Positions 51,975 to 61,188 of a stretch of 64,000 bases of DNA are shown here, piece after piece. The stretch spans positions 62,001-126,000 of the forward strand of contig NC_011144.1 in NCBI RefSeq assembly GCF_000017265.1. The letters are read 5' to 3'. Origin of the DNA: Phenylobacterium zucineum HLK1. GTDB lineage: Bacteria > Pseudomonadota > Alphaproteobacteria > Caulobacterales > Caulobacteraceae. Under the pieces are notes generated by a model. That model saw nothing but the letters and a program-made list of their open reading frames with translations. It did not search any database and had not been told where the DNA came from. The first letter of the stretch is position 1, and each line of letters starts with the position of its first letter. A program made the position numbers and the translations under genes.

Positions 51975-53432
51975 ATGAGCTGGGCCGACATCTATCCGTG
52001 GGAGGCGCCGGGGCCCGGCGGGCCCGTGATCCGGCAGGTCTACGAGCAGGTGCGCGGCGCCATCCACCAGGGGGCGCTGAAGCCGGGCGGGCGGCTGCCC
52101 TCCAGCCGCGATCTCGCCGCGCGGCTGGGCGTGGCGCGGGCCTCGGTGGTGGCCGCCTACGACCTGCTGCTGGCCGAAGGCTACGCCGAAGGTCGGCCGG
52201 GCTCGGGCACCTACGTCTGCGGCGACCTCTCCGGGGTGCTGGAGCTGAAGGCCCCGTCCGCCGCGCCCGCCGCCCCGCCGCCGCTGACGCCGCCGCGCGT
52301 CGCGTCGCTGGCCGCCCTGCCCCTGCCCGGACCCGACGAGCCCCGCCTGTTCTCCAACGGCCGAACGCTGATGGACGCCCGCGCCCTGGACGCCTGGGCG
52401 AAGGCAACGCGCCGGGCCCTCCGGACCCTGGACCACGTCCACTTCGGCTATTCAGACCCGGCGGGAGAGCCCCGCCTGCGGGCCGCGGTCGCCGACTACC
52501 TGCGCGCGGCGCGGGGCGTGGTCTGCGACCCCGACCAGGTGATTGTCACCTCGGGCGCCCAGCACGCTGTGGACATCGCCGTGCGCGTGCTGCTGCAGCC
52601 CGGCGATCCGGTCTGGATGGAGGACCCCGGCTACCAGCCGACCTGGCACGCCCTGACCGCCGCCGGGGCGGTGGTGCATGCGGTGCCCGTCGACCGGGCG
52701 GGGCTGGACGTCGCGGCGGGGATGGCCGCGGAGCCGCGGGCCCGGCTCGCCTTCGTCACCCCCTCGCACCAGTACCCGCTGGGCGTGACGCTCTCGATGG
52801 GCCGGCGGCTGGAGCTGCTGGCCTGGGCCCGCGAGGCCGGGGCCTGGATCGTGGAGGACGACTACTCGGCCGAGTTCCGCTACTCGGGCCCGCCGCTGGC
52901 CGCGCTGCAGGGCCTGGATGGCGGCGAGCGGGTGATCTACGTCGGCACGCTGAACAAGGCGCTCTTCCCGGGCCTGCGGCTCGGCTACATGGTCGCCCCG
53001 CGGCCGCTGGCCGCCGCGCTGACCGCCGCGCGCCAGCTCACCGACCGGCAGCCCCCGACGCTGACCCAGGCCGTCGTGCTCGACTTCATGGAGAGCGGCC
53101 AGTTCGCCGCCCACATCCGCCGCCGCCGGATCGCATACAAGGTCCAGCGCGACGCGCTCGCGCAGGCGCTGCGGGACGCGTTGGGGGACCGGGTCGAGAT
53201 CGGCCTGCCCGACCAGGGGCTGCACCTGACCGCGTTCCTGAACGGCGGGCTCGACGACGTGGCGGCCGAGCGCGCGGCGGCCGGGCGGGGGATCATCGCC
53301 CGGGCGATCAGTCCGCTGTACCGCCGCGCGCCGCCCCGCGCCGGCCTGATGCTCGGCTTCTCGGGCTTTCCGGCGCGCGGCATGGCGGCCGGCGTCGCGC
53401 GGCTGGCCGCGGCCCTGGACTCGCTGGGATGA
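51975..53432 (+). CDS. MocR/PdxR-type regulator (GntR HTH plus aminotransferase domain)
   Basis: The 485-residue protein has an N-terminal GntR winged HTH (about residues 18-88; VYEQVRGAIHQGALKPGGRLPSSRDLAARLGVARASV). A fold-type I aminotransferase domain follows with PLP-binding Lys328 in GTLNKALFPG and Asp296 in EDDYSAEF. Such proteins sense PLP or amino compounds and regulate an adjacent gene. Here the divergent neighbour is a flavin-dependent PNPOx-like protein, matching the classical PdxR arrangement. Confidence 0.9.
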   Translation: MSWADIYPWEAPGPGGPVIRQVYEQVRGAIHQGALKPGGRLPSSRDLAARLGVARASVVAAYDLLLAEGYAEGRPGSGTYVCGDLSGVLELKAPSAAPAAPPPLTPPRVASLAALPLPGPDEPRLFSNGRTLMDARALDAWAKATRRALRTLDHVHFGYSDPAGEPRLRAAVADYLRAARGVVCDPDQVIVTSGAQHAVDIAVRVLLQPGDPVWMEDPGYQPTWHALTAAGAVVHAVPVDRAGLDVAAGMAAEPRARLAFVTPSHQYPLGVTLSMGRRLELLAWAREAGAWIVEDDYSAEFRYSGPPLAALQGLDGGERVIYVGTLNKALFPGLRLGYMVAPRPLAAALTAARQLTDRQPPTLTQAVVLDFMESGQFAAHIRRRRIAYKVQRDALAQALRDALGDRVEIGLPDQGLHLTAFLNGGLDDVAAERAAAGRGIIARAISPLYRRAPPRAGLMLGFSGFPARGMAAGVARLAAALDSLG

Positions 53433-53441
53433 AGAGGAAGG

Positions 53442-53550
53442 CGCCCGGGGGATGCTTGGGGGGAGGTAGGGAAGCACCCCCCGGGCGGGGCTGAAGTTGG
53501 TGTGCGTGTCCAGACTTCAGGAGAGCGCCGGGCGGTGGCTCCGCCCGGCG
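53442..53550 (+). other. Three consecutive hairpins (candidate structured RNA or terminators)
   Basis: In 109 bp three separate stems form. 53442-53487 has 15 of 16 bases paired around a 14-base loop. 53491-53520 pairs CTGAAGT with ACTTCAG. 53526-53550 is a 10-bp perfect stem CGCCGGGCGG / CCGCCCGGCG with loop TGGCT. They lie 10 bp after the PdxR-like gene and 115 bp before oxyR. No T-tract follows any stem. They may be terminators, a small RNA, or a structured leader; I cannot tell which. Confidence 0.5.
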
Positions 53551-53586
53551 TGTGACGGGGAGATAGGGGAGGCTGAACCCAAAGGC

Positions 53587-53625
53587 CAATCGATTGTTTT
53601 TGGATATCGAATAGAACAAAGCTAT
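53587..53625 (+). promoter_or_regulatory. OxyR-like site and palindrome before oxyR
   Basis: ATAG-N7-CTAT at 53611-53625 matches one element of the OxyR consensus ATAGNTNNNANCTAT (the T in the spacer is not kept, the A is). A 10-bp palindrome CAATCGATTG lies upstream at 53587-53596. Both lie in the AT-rich 60 bp before the oxyR ATG (53665). OxyR usually binds and represses its own promoter. Confidence 0.6.
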
Positions 53626-53664
53626 GGTGATGCGGCGCCCCGCGCGCCCCTGGAGTGACGCCCG

Positions 53665-54561
53665 ATGCTGCCGACGATCAGACAGCTGCAGTACCTCAAG
53701 CTGCTGGCCGAGCACGGCGCGTTCGGCCGCGCCGCCGAGGCCGCGCACGTCACCCAGCCGACGCTGTCGGCGGGCATCCAGGAGCTGGAGCGGACGCTGG
53801 GCGCGCCGGTGGTCGACCGGGCCCGCTCGGGCGTGATCCTGACCCCCGTGGGCGAGGAGGCCCTGCGCCGGGCGACGGTGATCCTCAACGAGGCCGAGGA
53901 GCTGGTCGAGGCGGCCAAGAACGCCGGACAGCCGCTGACCGGCCGCTTCCGTCTCGGGGTGATCCCGACCATCGCGCCCTTCCTGCTGCCCCGAGCCCTG
54001 CCGCTGCTGCGCGAGCGCTTCCCCAAGCTGAAGCTGTTCCTGCGCGAGGACCTGACCCAGCGGCTGATCGCGCAGCTCAAGGCGGGGCGCCTCGACGCCG
54101 CGCTGATCGCCCTGCCGTTCGACATGTCGGGGCTGGAGTGGGCGCACGTCGCCGACGACGAGCTGCTCGCCGCCCTGCCGGCGAACCATCCGCTCGCCGC
54201 CCTGAAGGCCGCCTCGCCCGAGGCGCTGGCGGAGGAGAACCTGATCCTGCTCGAAGACGGCCACTGCCTGCGCGAGCATGCGCTGTCGGCCTGCCGGCTG
54301 AGCCCGCCGCGCGACGGCGGCAATGAGGAGGCCTTCGCCGCCACCTCCCTGCCCACCCTGGTGCAGATGGTGGGCTCGGGCCTGGGCGTGACCTTCATTC
54401 CCCGGATGGCGGTGGCCGCCGGGCTGACCGAGGCGGCGCCGGTCGCCGTGCGGCCGATCACCGCCGATCACCCCGAGCGCGAGATCGTCGTCGCCTGGCG
54501 CGCCGGCTCGAACCGCCGGGCGGAGGGCCGGCTGCTGGCCGACATGCTGAAGGAGGCCTGA
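53665..54561 (+). CDS. oxyR: Hydrogen-peroxide sensor OxyR
   Basis: This 298-residue LysR-type regulator has an N-terminal HTH (residues about 5-50) and redox cysteines Cys201 and Cys210 in EDGHCLREHALSAC. The spacing and context match Cys199/Cys208 of E. coli OxyR, which form a disulfide on peroxide stress. Target genes such as katG or ahpC are not in the window. It ends 12 bp from the convergent peptidase gene. Confidence 0.95.
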   Translation: MLPTIRQLQYLKLLAEHGAFGRAAEAAHVTQPTLSAGIQELERTLGAPVVDRARSGVILTPVGEEALRRATVILNEAEELVEAAKNAGQPLTGRFRLGVIPTIAPFLLPRALPLLRERFPKLKLFLREDLTQRLIAQLKAGRLDAALIALPFDMSGLEWAHVADDELLAALPANHPLAALKAASPEALAEENLILLEDGHCLREHALSACRLSPPRDGGNEEAFAATSLPTLVQMVGSGLGVTFIPRMAVAAGLTEAAPVAVRPITADHPEREIVVAWRAGSNRRAEGRLLADMLKEA

Positions 54562-54573
54562 GGCCCCCCCCCT

Positions 54574-56655
54574 TCAGTCCATCAGCCGCTGGGCCAGGTA
54601 GACGTAGTGCCGCGCCCAACGCCGGGCGTTCAGCTCGGGATCGGCGTCGTTGGCGTGCCCGCCGAAGGTCTGCTCGTAGTAGAGGTAGGGGACCCCCAGC
54701 TCGGCGAGGCGCGCGGCGTACTTGCGCGCGTGGCCCGGATGGACCCGGTCGTCGCGGGTGTTCGTGGTGATGTAGGCCAGCGGGTAGCGCACGCCCGGCT
54801 TCAGGTTCTGGTAGCCGGAGTATTTCGCGATGAACGCGCGGTCCTCGGCCACGTCGGGATCGCCGTACTCGCCGACCCAGGACGCCCCGGCCGAGAGCTT
54901 GTGGTAGCGCAGCATGTCGACCAGCGGGCTCTCGACGACGACGGCGTTCCACAGCTCGGGATGCTGGGTCATGGACACGGTGGTCAGCACCCCGCCGTTG
55001 GAGCGGCCGTAGATGCCGAGCCTGCGCGCCGAGGTGATCTTGCGTGCGAACAGGTCGCGGGCCACGGCGGCGAAGTCGTCGAAGGCGAGCTGGCGCTTCT
55101 CGCGCAGCACCGCCTGGTGCCAGGCGGGTCCGAACTCGCCGCCGCCGCGGATGTTGGCGATGACGTAGGCGCCGCCCCGCTCCATCCACAGCTTGCCGGC
55201 CTCGGGCATGTAGATGGGCGGCTTGGCGACCTCGAAGCCGCCGTAGCCGTACATCAGGGTGGGCAGGGAGCCGTCCAGCTTCGCCGCCTTCGGGCGCACG
55301 ATGAAGTAGGGGATCTTCGCGCCGTCGGAGGAGGTCGCCCAGAACTGCTCCACGACGTGGGTCGAGGCGTCGAAACGGGGCGGCAGGGTTTTCACCTGCT
55401 GCGCCGTCCCGCTCGCGGCGTCGGCGAGCCAGAGGCTGGTGGGGGTCAGGAAGCCCTCGACCGTGACGAACAGGGCGTCGTCCTTCCCGGAGGTGTCCAC
55501 CAGGGTGATGTTGGCGTCCTTCGGCAGCGGCAGGCGCCGGGCGGTCCAGCGGCCGTCCGCGAAGTCGTAGGCGTCGACCGCGCCCTTCACGTCCTCGAGC
55601 AGCGTCACCACCAGCTTCCCGTCGGTGGCCGAGACCTGCTGCACCGCCTGGCGCGGGCCGGGCTGGAAGACGAGCGTCGGGCGCGCGCCGGCGGGGTCGG
55701 CCTTCAGGGCCGCCAGGTCGTAGGCGACGAGGGCGCCGGGCTGGAAGCCGCCCCAGGCCTCCTGCAGGCTGAACACCACCTGGCCGTCCACATAGGCCTC
55801 CTCCTGCGCCTTCTTCGGCAGCTGGATGCGGACGAGGCCCCGATCAGTGACGAGGCTGAACTCGGACTCGAAGAACGACAGGCCCCGCTGGACCACCAGG
55901 CCGTCGGCCCGGCCGCCCTCGCCGTAGAGCACGGCGGGCTGGGCCCAGACGTCAGCCTTCTGGCCGCGGAAGACCTCGCGCGCCGTCCCGTCGCGGGCGA
56001 CCGTCTTCAGCACATAGGGATAGCCGGACTGGGTGACCTCGCCGGGGGTCCATTCGCGGCCGACGACCAGCGTGTGGCGGTCGATCCACTGGACGTACTG
56101 CTTGCCCTCGGCGAAGCGGAAGCCGCCCTCCACGAACCGTCGGGTGCGGGTGTCGAACTCGCGCAGTTCGACCGCGTCGCCGCCGCCGTCGGAGAGGCGG
56201 ACGAGGCAGGTCGTCTCCTCGGGCTTCAGGCACACCGCGCCCTTGAAGAACCAGCGCCGGCCCTCGGTCTTGGCCAGGGCGTCCATGTCGATCAGCGTCT
56301 CCCAGGCAGGCTGGGCGGCGCCGTACGAGGCCCGGGTCGTATGCCGCCACAGGCCGTGCGGGTGCTCGGCGTCCTGCCACAGGTTGTCGATCCCGCCGGC
56401 CCGGAAGCCCGGCGTGGGGATGCGGTCCTTGGCGGTGAAGATGGCGCGCGCCTCGGCCAGCATCGCCTGGTAACGGGGGTCCGTCTCCAGGACAGCTGCG
56501 GTCTTGGCGTTCTCGGCCTCGGCCCAGGCGAGCGCCCTGGGGCTTTCCACCTCCTCGAGCCACAGGTGCGGATCGTCTTGGGCCAGGGCGGGGGGAGCGA
56601 GGGCGGCGGGCGCGGAAATCGACAGGGCGGCGAGGGCGCAGGCGAGGCGTTTCAT
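54574..56655 (-). CDS. Prolyl oligopeptidase-family serine peptidase, secreted
   Basis: The 693-residue protein has a signal peptide (MKRLACALAALSISAPAALA), a seven-bladed beta-propeller (about residues 60-410) and a C-terminal alpha/beta hydrolase domain. Catalytic motifs: Ser in YGRSNGG, Asp in NTRDDRVHPGH, His in GGHANDAD. The enzyme cuts short peptides after proline. Its export signal suggests a periplasmic location. The start at 56655 uses the ATG after the longer open frame. Confidence 0.94.
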   Translation of the reverse strand: MKRLACALAALSISAPAALAPPALAQDDPHLWLEEVESPRALAWAEAENAKTAAVLETDPRYQAMLAEARAIFTAKDRIPTPGFRAGGIDNLWQDAEHPHGLWRHTTRASYGAAQPAWETLIDMDALAKTEGRRWFFKGAVCLKPEETTCLVRLSDGGGDAVELREFDTRTRRFVEGGFRFAEGKQYVQWIDRHTLVVGREWTPGEVTQSGYPYVLKTVARDGTAREVFRGQKADVWAQPAVLYGEGGRADGLVVQRGLSFFESEFSLVTDRGLVRIQLPKKAQEEAYVDGQVVFSLQEAWGGFQPGALVAYDLAALKADPAGARPTLVFQPGPRQAVQQVSATDGKLVVTLLEDVKGAVDAYDFADGRWTARRLPLPKDANITLVDTSGKDDALFVTVEGFLTPTSLWLADAASGTAQQVKTLPPRFDASTHVVEQFWATSSDGAKIPYFIVRPKAAKLDGSLPTLMYGYGGFEVAKPPIYMPEAGKLWMERGGAYVIANIRGGGEFGPAWHQAVLREKRQLAFDDFAAVARDLFARKITSARRLGIYGRSNGGVLTTVSMTQHPELWNAVVVESPLVDMLRYHKLSAGASWVGEYGDPDVAEDRAFIAKYSGYQNLKPGVRYPLAYITTNTRDDRVHPGHARKYAARLAELGVPYLYYEQTFGGHANDADPELNARRWARHYVYLAQRLMD

Positions 56656-56791
56656 GGCCTCATCTAGCCGGGCCGCCACGGGCTTGTCTGCCCCTCCTCG
56701 CCGGCCGCCGTACGCCTGATTCGAAAAAGGCGGCCTGATTGGAACGCTTGATTAAGCCAACCTGGGAAATGCTGCAGGCTGGGGAGAGGCA

Positions 56792-58552
56792 ATGTCGCCC
56801 AGTTTCAGTTACCACCGCCTCGCGTCGACCCGGGCCCGGGAACTGCCCATGCGGGTGGGCCTTGCGCTCATCATCGGCGCCGGGACCCTGTACCTGACGC
56901 AGAGCCCCTGGACCTTCGCCTGGCTGGCGGCGGTGGCGGCGACCCAGCTTCTCGACCTGCGGCTGACGGCGCCGATGCGCCGCGACCCCGATTTCGTCCC
57001 CGACCGCGCCCAGGAGCGGGTCTATCTCGCCTCGGTGACGCTGAACGTCCTCGTCTACTCCGCCATCACGCCGCTGTGCTGGCTGAAGGGCGGGCTGGAG
57101 GGCCACCTCTACGCCCTGCTGGTGCCGGCGGCGGGGTTGATCAACGTGGCGCTGCAGGCCCAGTCGGCGCCCAAGATGCTGTGGGCCGGCTGCACGCCGC
57201 ACGCCCTCTACCTGGTCAGCCTGCCGGTGCTGTCGATCCTCGTGGAGCAGGACGCCGATGTCGCCGGCATGGCCTTCGTCGCCGTCGGCGCGAGCCTCTA
57301 CCTGGCCCACCTGTTCATCGCCGTGCTGCGCAACCGCCAGGCGGCGGTGGCCCTGGACGAGGCGCTCGGCGAGGCCCAGGCGGCCCGGGCCAGGGCCCAG
57401 GAGGCGAGCGCCGCCAAGAGCGAGTTCCTGGCCACCATGAGCCACGAGATCCGCACACCGCTGAACGGGGTGCTGGGGATGGCCCAGGCCATGGCGCACG
57501 ATCCGCTGCCCAGGCGCCAGCGCGAGCGGCTGGAGGTGATCCGCCAGTCGGGCGAGGTGCTGCTGGTGCTGCTGAACGACCTGCTCGACATTTCCAAGAT
57601 CGAGGCCGCCAAGCTGGAGCTCGACCTTGCACCGCTGGATCTGCACGACCTTGCGGCCCAGGCGCAGGAGGCCTTCGCCCCGCTCGCCGCGTCGAAGGAC
57701 CTCGAGCTCTCGGTGCGGGCCGCGCCCGAGCTCGCCGGCGCCTGGCGGGCGGACGCGACGCGGGTGCGGCAGATCCTCTACAACCTGCTCGCCAACGCCG
57801 TGAAGTTCACCGAGCGCGGGGCCGTGGCCGCCGATCTCTTCCTGGACGCGGCGGGCCAGGTCGTGCTGCGCGTCCGCGACACCGGACCGGGCGTCGCGCC
57901 CGAGCGGCTGGACGCCCTGTTCGAGCGTTTCGTGCAGGCCGAGGCCTCGACGACCCGCCGCTACGGCGGCTCGGGCCTGGGGCTGGCCATCTCCCGCGAC
58001 CTCGCCCGGCTGATGGGGGGCGACATCGCCGCGCAGAGCACGCCCGGCGCAGGCTCGACCTTCACCGTCATCCTGCCGCTGGACCGCGCCGATGCGCCCG
58101 AGGTTGTGGGGCCGGCGGCCGCGCCGGCGGAGGTCGCCGCGATCCGGGTGCTGGTCGCCGAGGACAACGAGACGAACCAGCTGGTGCTGAAGACCCTGCT
58201 GGGCCAGCTCGGGGTCGAGGTCGAGATGACCGCCGACGGCCACGAGGCGGTCGAGGCCTGGCGGCAGGGGCCTTTCGACCTGATCCTGATGGACGTGCAG
58301 ATGCCGGTGATGGACGGCCTCGCCGCCACCCGCCGCATCCGCGAGATCGAGGCGCAGACCGGCCGGGCGCGCACGCCGATCGTCGCCCTGACCGCCAACG
58401 CGATGTCGCACCACCTGGTCGAGTACGCGCAGGCCGGCATGGACGGCGTCACGGCCAAGCCGATCGAGCTCAGCCGGCTGGTGGAACAGATGAACGTCGC
58501 CCTGAGCGGCCGCCGCTCGGGTCCGGTGACGGGGGCCACCGCGGCCGCCTGA
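56792..58552 (+). CDS. Membrane hybrid sensor histidine kinase
   Basis: The 586-residue protein has about four to six membrane segments in residues 20-180 with no large periplasmic loop, so the sensor is within the membrane. A coiled segment follows, then HisKA with phosphoryl His218 ([14 protein letters not shown]), HATPase ([26 protein letters not shown]), and a C-terminal receiver with Asp501 ([13 protein letters not shown]). There is no HPt domain. Similar kinases in Caulobacter feed phosphorelays. No response regulator or HPt gene is adjacent, so the partner is elsewhere. Confidence 0.92.
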   Translation: MSPSFSYHRLASTRARELPMRVGLALIIGAGTLYLTQSPWTFAWLAAVAATQLLDLRLTAPMRRDPDFVPDRAQERVYLASVTLNVLVYSAITPLCWLKGGLEGHLYALLVPAAGLINVALQAQSAPKMLWAGCTPHALYLVSLPVLSILVEQDADVAGMAFVAVGASLYLAHLFIAVLRNRQAAVALDEALGEAQAARARAQEASAAKSEFLATMSHEIRTPLNGVLGMAQAMAHDPLPRRQRERLEVIRQSGEVLLVLLNDLLDISKIEAAKLELDLAPLDLHDLAAQAQEAFAPLAASKDLELSVRAAPELAGAWRADATRVRQILYNLLANAVKFTERGAVAADLFLDAAGQVVLRVRDTGPGVAPERLDALFERFVQAEASTTRRYGGSGLGLAISRDLARLMGGDIAAQSTPGAGSTFTVILPLDRADAPEVVGPAAAPAEVAAIRVLVAEDNETNQLVLKTLLGQLGVEVEMTADGHEAVEAWRQGPFDLILMDVQMPVMDGLAATRRIREIEAQTGRARTPIVALTANAMSHHLVEYAQAGMDGVTAKPIELSRLVEQMNVALSGRRSGPVTGATAAA

Positions 58553-58598
58553 CCAGGCGCCGAAGCGGCGAGGTGCAGCGCGCGCCGTTCTCGCCTAT

Positions 58599-59432
58599 AT
58601 GTCCGCGGCCATGGGACGTCCGTTCCTCAAGATGAACGGGCTCGGCAACGACTTCGTCGTGGTCGAGACCCGCTCCGCGCCGTTCGAACCGACGGCGGCG
58701 CAGGTGCGCGCGATCGCCGACCGCGCGACCGGGATCGGCTGCGACCAGCTGATCGCCGTCGACCCTGCCGAGGGCGCCGACGCCCACGTCCGCTTCTGGA
58801 ACGCCGACGGCGAGGAGGTGGGGGCCTGCGGCAACGGCACGCGCTGCGTCGGCTGGCTGCTCATGCAGTCCAGCGGCAAGGACGAGGCGGTGATCGAGAC
58901 GCGGGCGGGGCGCCTCGTCGCCACCCGCGCGGGCGAGCGGCTGGTCAGCGTCGACATGGGCCCGCCGCGGCTGGAGTGGAACGAGATCCCGCTCGCCGAG
59001 CCGCACGACACCCGCGCGCTGGACGTCGTCCTATACCACCACGCCGACCTGATGGCGCCGCCCGGCTGCGTCTCGATGGGCAACCCGCACGTGGTCTTCT
59101 TCGTGCCCGACGCCGAGCAGGCGCCGGCGGCCGAGGCCGGCCCCGCGATCGAAGGGCACCCGCTGTTCCCCGAGCACGTCAACGTCGGCTTCGCCCAGGT
59201 GAAGGCGCCGGACCGCATCCGCCTGCGGGTGTGGGAGCGCGGCGCGGGGCTGACGAAGGCCTGCGGCACCGGCGCCTGCGCGGCCATGGTGGCCGCCTCG
59301 CGCCGCGGCCTGATCGGCCGCCACGCGACGATGGAGCTGGACGGCGGCGAGCTGTTCGTCGAATGGCGCGCGGACGGCCACGTGATCATGACCGGCCCGG
59401 CGGCCGTCGACTTCCAGGGCGAGCTGCCGTGA
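58599..59432 (+). CDS. dapF: Diaminopimelate epimerase
   Basis: The 277-residue enzyme converts LL- to meso-diaminopimelate for peptidoglycan and lysine. Catalytic Cys77 is in GACGNGTRC and Cys222 in KACGTGACA. ATG at 58611 (MGRPFLKMNGLG) is nearer to the usual start; both ATGs are in frame. The stop overlaps the mtaB start by GTGA. Confidence 0.96.
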   Translation: MSAAMGRPFLKMNGLGNDFVVVETRSAPFEPTAAQVRAIADRATGIGCDQLIAVDPAEGADAHVRFWNADGEEVGACGNGTRCVGWLLMQSSGKDEAVIETRAGRLVATRAGERLVSVDMGPPRLEWNEIPLAEPHDTRALDVVLYHHADLMAPPGCVSMGNPHVVFFVPDAEQAPAAEAGPAIEGHPLFPEHVNVGFAQVKAPDRIRLRVWERGAGLTKACGTGACAAMVAASRRGLIGRHATMELDGGELFVEWRADGHVIMTGPAAVDFQGELP

Positions 59433-60760
59433 GCGGCTTCGAGGCCCCCTCCGTCTCGACGCGTTCGCGCCGATCCACCTCCCCCCCTTCGCAGGGGAGG
59501 AGCGACGTCGACATCGTCACGTTCGGCTGCCGGCTGAACGCCTACGAGAGCGAGGTCATCCGCAAGCGGGCGGCCGAGGACGGCCTTTCGGACGCCATCG
59601 TGTTCAACACCTGTGCGGTGACGGGCGAGGCGGTGCGCCAGGCCCGGCAGGCGATCCGCAAGGCCCGCCGCGAGCGGCCGGGCGCGAAGGTGATCGTCAC
59701 CGGCTGCGCGGCCCAGATCGATCCCGACGCCTTCGCCGCCATGGACGAGGTCGACCTGGTGCTCGGCAACGCCGAGAAGAGCCAGGCCGGGTCCTATGCG
59801 CCGACGGCCGAGGCCGGCCGCGTGCGCGTCAATGACATCATGAGCGTGCGCGAGACGGCGGGCCATCTCATCGACGGATTGAAAGACCGCGCGCGGGCCT
59901 ATGTCGAGGTCCAGAACGGCTGTGACCACCGCTGCACCTTCTGCATCATCCCCTACGGCCGCGGGAACTCCCGCTCGGCGCCCGCCGGCGAGGTGGTCGA
60001 GCAGGTTCGCCGGCTGGCGGGCGAAGGCTACCAGGAGGTCGTGCTCACCGGCGTGGACGTGACGAGCTGGGGCGCCGACCTGCCGGGCGCCCCGACCCTG
60101 GGCCAGCTGGTCGGGCGAATCCTGAAGCTGGCGCCCGGGCTGCCGCGCCTGCGGCTGTCGTCCATCGACGCGGCCGAGATCGACGCCGACCTGCTGCGGC
60201 TCCTCGCCGAGGAGCCCCGGCTGATGCCCTACCTGCACCTCAGCCTTCAGGCAGGGGACGACATGATCCTGAAGCGCATGAAGCGCCGCCACAGCCGCGC
60301 CGACGCGCTGAGGCTCGTCGCCGACGTGCGCGCGGTGCGCCCCGACGTGGCCTTCGGCGCCGACCTGATCGCCGGTTTCCCGACCGAGACGGACGAGATG
60401 TTCGAGAACACCCTGCGGCTGGTGGAGGAGGCGGGACTCGCGTTCCTGCACGTCTTCCCCTTCAGCCCCAGGCCGGGCACGCCGGCGGCCCGGATGCCGC
60501 AACTGCCGCGCGAGGTGGTGAAGGCTCGCGCCGCCCGCCTGCGCGCCGCCGGCGAGGCCGCCCTGGACCGCCACCTGGAGGCCCAGGTCGGCCGGACGCT
60601 GCTGGGCCTCGTCGAGCGGCCCGGGTTCGCGCGCGCCGAGGACTTCACCGAGATCGCCTTCACCGGCGAGGCGGCGGAGGGGGCCGTCGTCGCCCTGGCG
60701 GTCACCGCACACGACGGCCGGCGGGCGATCGCCCGCGTTCAGGAGAGGGGCGCGGCATGA
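59429..60760 (+). CDS. mtaB: tRNA (N6-threonylcarbamoyladenosine(37)-C2)-methylthiotransferase
   Basis: This 443-residue MiaB-like radical-SAM enzyme makes ms2t6A37 in tRNA. The first cluster's cysteines are in TFGCRLNAYES, FNTCAVT and VTGCAAQ; the radical-SAM cluster is in NGCDHRCTFCIIPYGRG; a TRAM domain ends the protein. The GTG start overlaps the dapF stop. The first 30 residues (about 59429-59510) are unusual and contain a GC-rich palindrome. mtaB may be in an operon with dapF and the following GFA gene. Confidence 0.94.
   Translation: MSGFEAPSVSTRSRRSTSPPSQGRSDVDIVTFGCRLNAYESEVIRKRAAEDGLSDAIVFNTCAVTGEAVRQARQAIRKARRERPGAKVIVTGCAAQIDPDAFAAMDEVDLVLGNAEKSQAGSYAPTAEAGRVRVNDIMSVRETAGHLIDGLKDRARAYVEVQNGCDHRCTFCIIPYGRGNSRSAPAGEVVEQVRRLAGEGYQEVVLTGVDVTSWGADLPGAPTLGQLVGRILKLAPGLPRLRLSSIDAAEIDADLLRLLAEEPRLMPYLHLSLQAGDDMILKRMKRRHSRADALRLVADVRAVRPDVAFGADLIAGFPTETDEMFENTLRLVEEAGLAFLHVFPFSPRPGTPAARMPQLPREVVKARAARLRAAGEAALDRHLEAQVGRTLLGLVERPGFARAEDFTEIAFTGEAAEGAVVALAVTAHDGRRAIARVQERGAA
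59478..59500 (+). repeat. Palindrome inside the 5' coding end of mtaB
   Basis: CCTCCCC (59478-59484) and GGGGAGG (59494-59500) form a 7-bp stem with a 9-base loop. Similar to the hairpin at 6630-6649 (CTCCCCC/GGGGGAG). It is read through as part of the N-terminal extension (STSPPSQGRS), so a dispersed palindrome has entered the reading frame. A family relation between the two sites is a guess. Confidence 0.55.
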
Positions 60761-61188
60761 GCTGGACCGGCGGATGCCAGTGCGGGAAGGTCCGCTTCCG
60801 GGTGGAGGGCGAGCTGGGGCGCGCCAGCATCTGCCACTGCCGCATGTGCCAGAAGGCGACCGGCGGCCCGTTCGGCGCGTTCGTGGGCGTGGACCGGGAC
60901 CGGCTGACCTGGACGGGGGAGGAACCCGCCCGCTTCCAGAGCTCCAACCTCGTGCGCCGGGGCTTCTGCCCATCGTGCGGGACGCCGCTGACCTTCGAGA
61001 CGGCCAAGAGCATCGACCTGACCATCTTCGCCTTCGACCGCGCCGCCGAGATCGCGCCGACCGTGCAGCTGGAGCCCGAGAGCTCGCCGGGGTGGATGGC
61101 GCACATCGCCGAGCTGGAGGTCGAGCGCCCGCCGCCCGGCTACTACGAGCGGATCCAGAACTACCAGCACCCCGACCGCGACGACTGA
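60757..61188 (+). CDS. GFA-family zinc protein
   Basis: The 143-residue Mss4-like protein has zinc ligands in GGCQCGKVRF, ICHCRMCQ and FCPSCGT. It is related to the protein at 39070 but shares only the core motifs. The start lies in the mtaB stop (ATGA). The stop abuts that of the convergent TRIC gene. The family role is not settled; glutathione-linked aldehyde handling is proposed for one member. Confidence 0.88.
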   Translation: MSWTGGCQCGKVRFRVEGELGRASICHCRMCQKATGGPFGAFVGVDRDRLTWTGEEPARFQSSNLVRRGFCPSCGTPLTFETAKSIDLTIFAFDRAAEIAPTVQLEPESSPGWMAHIAELEVERPPPGYYERIQNYQHPDRDD

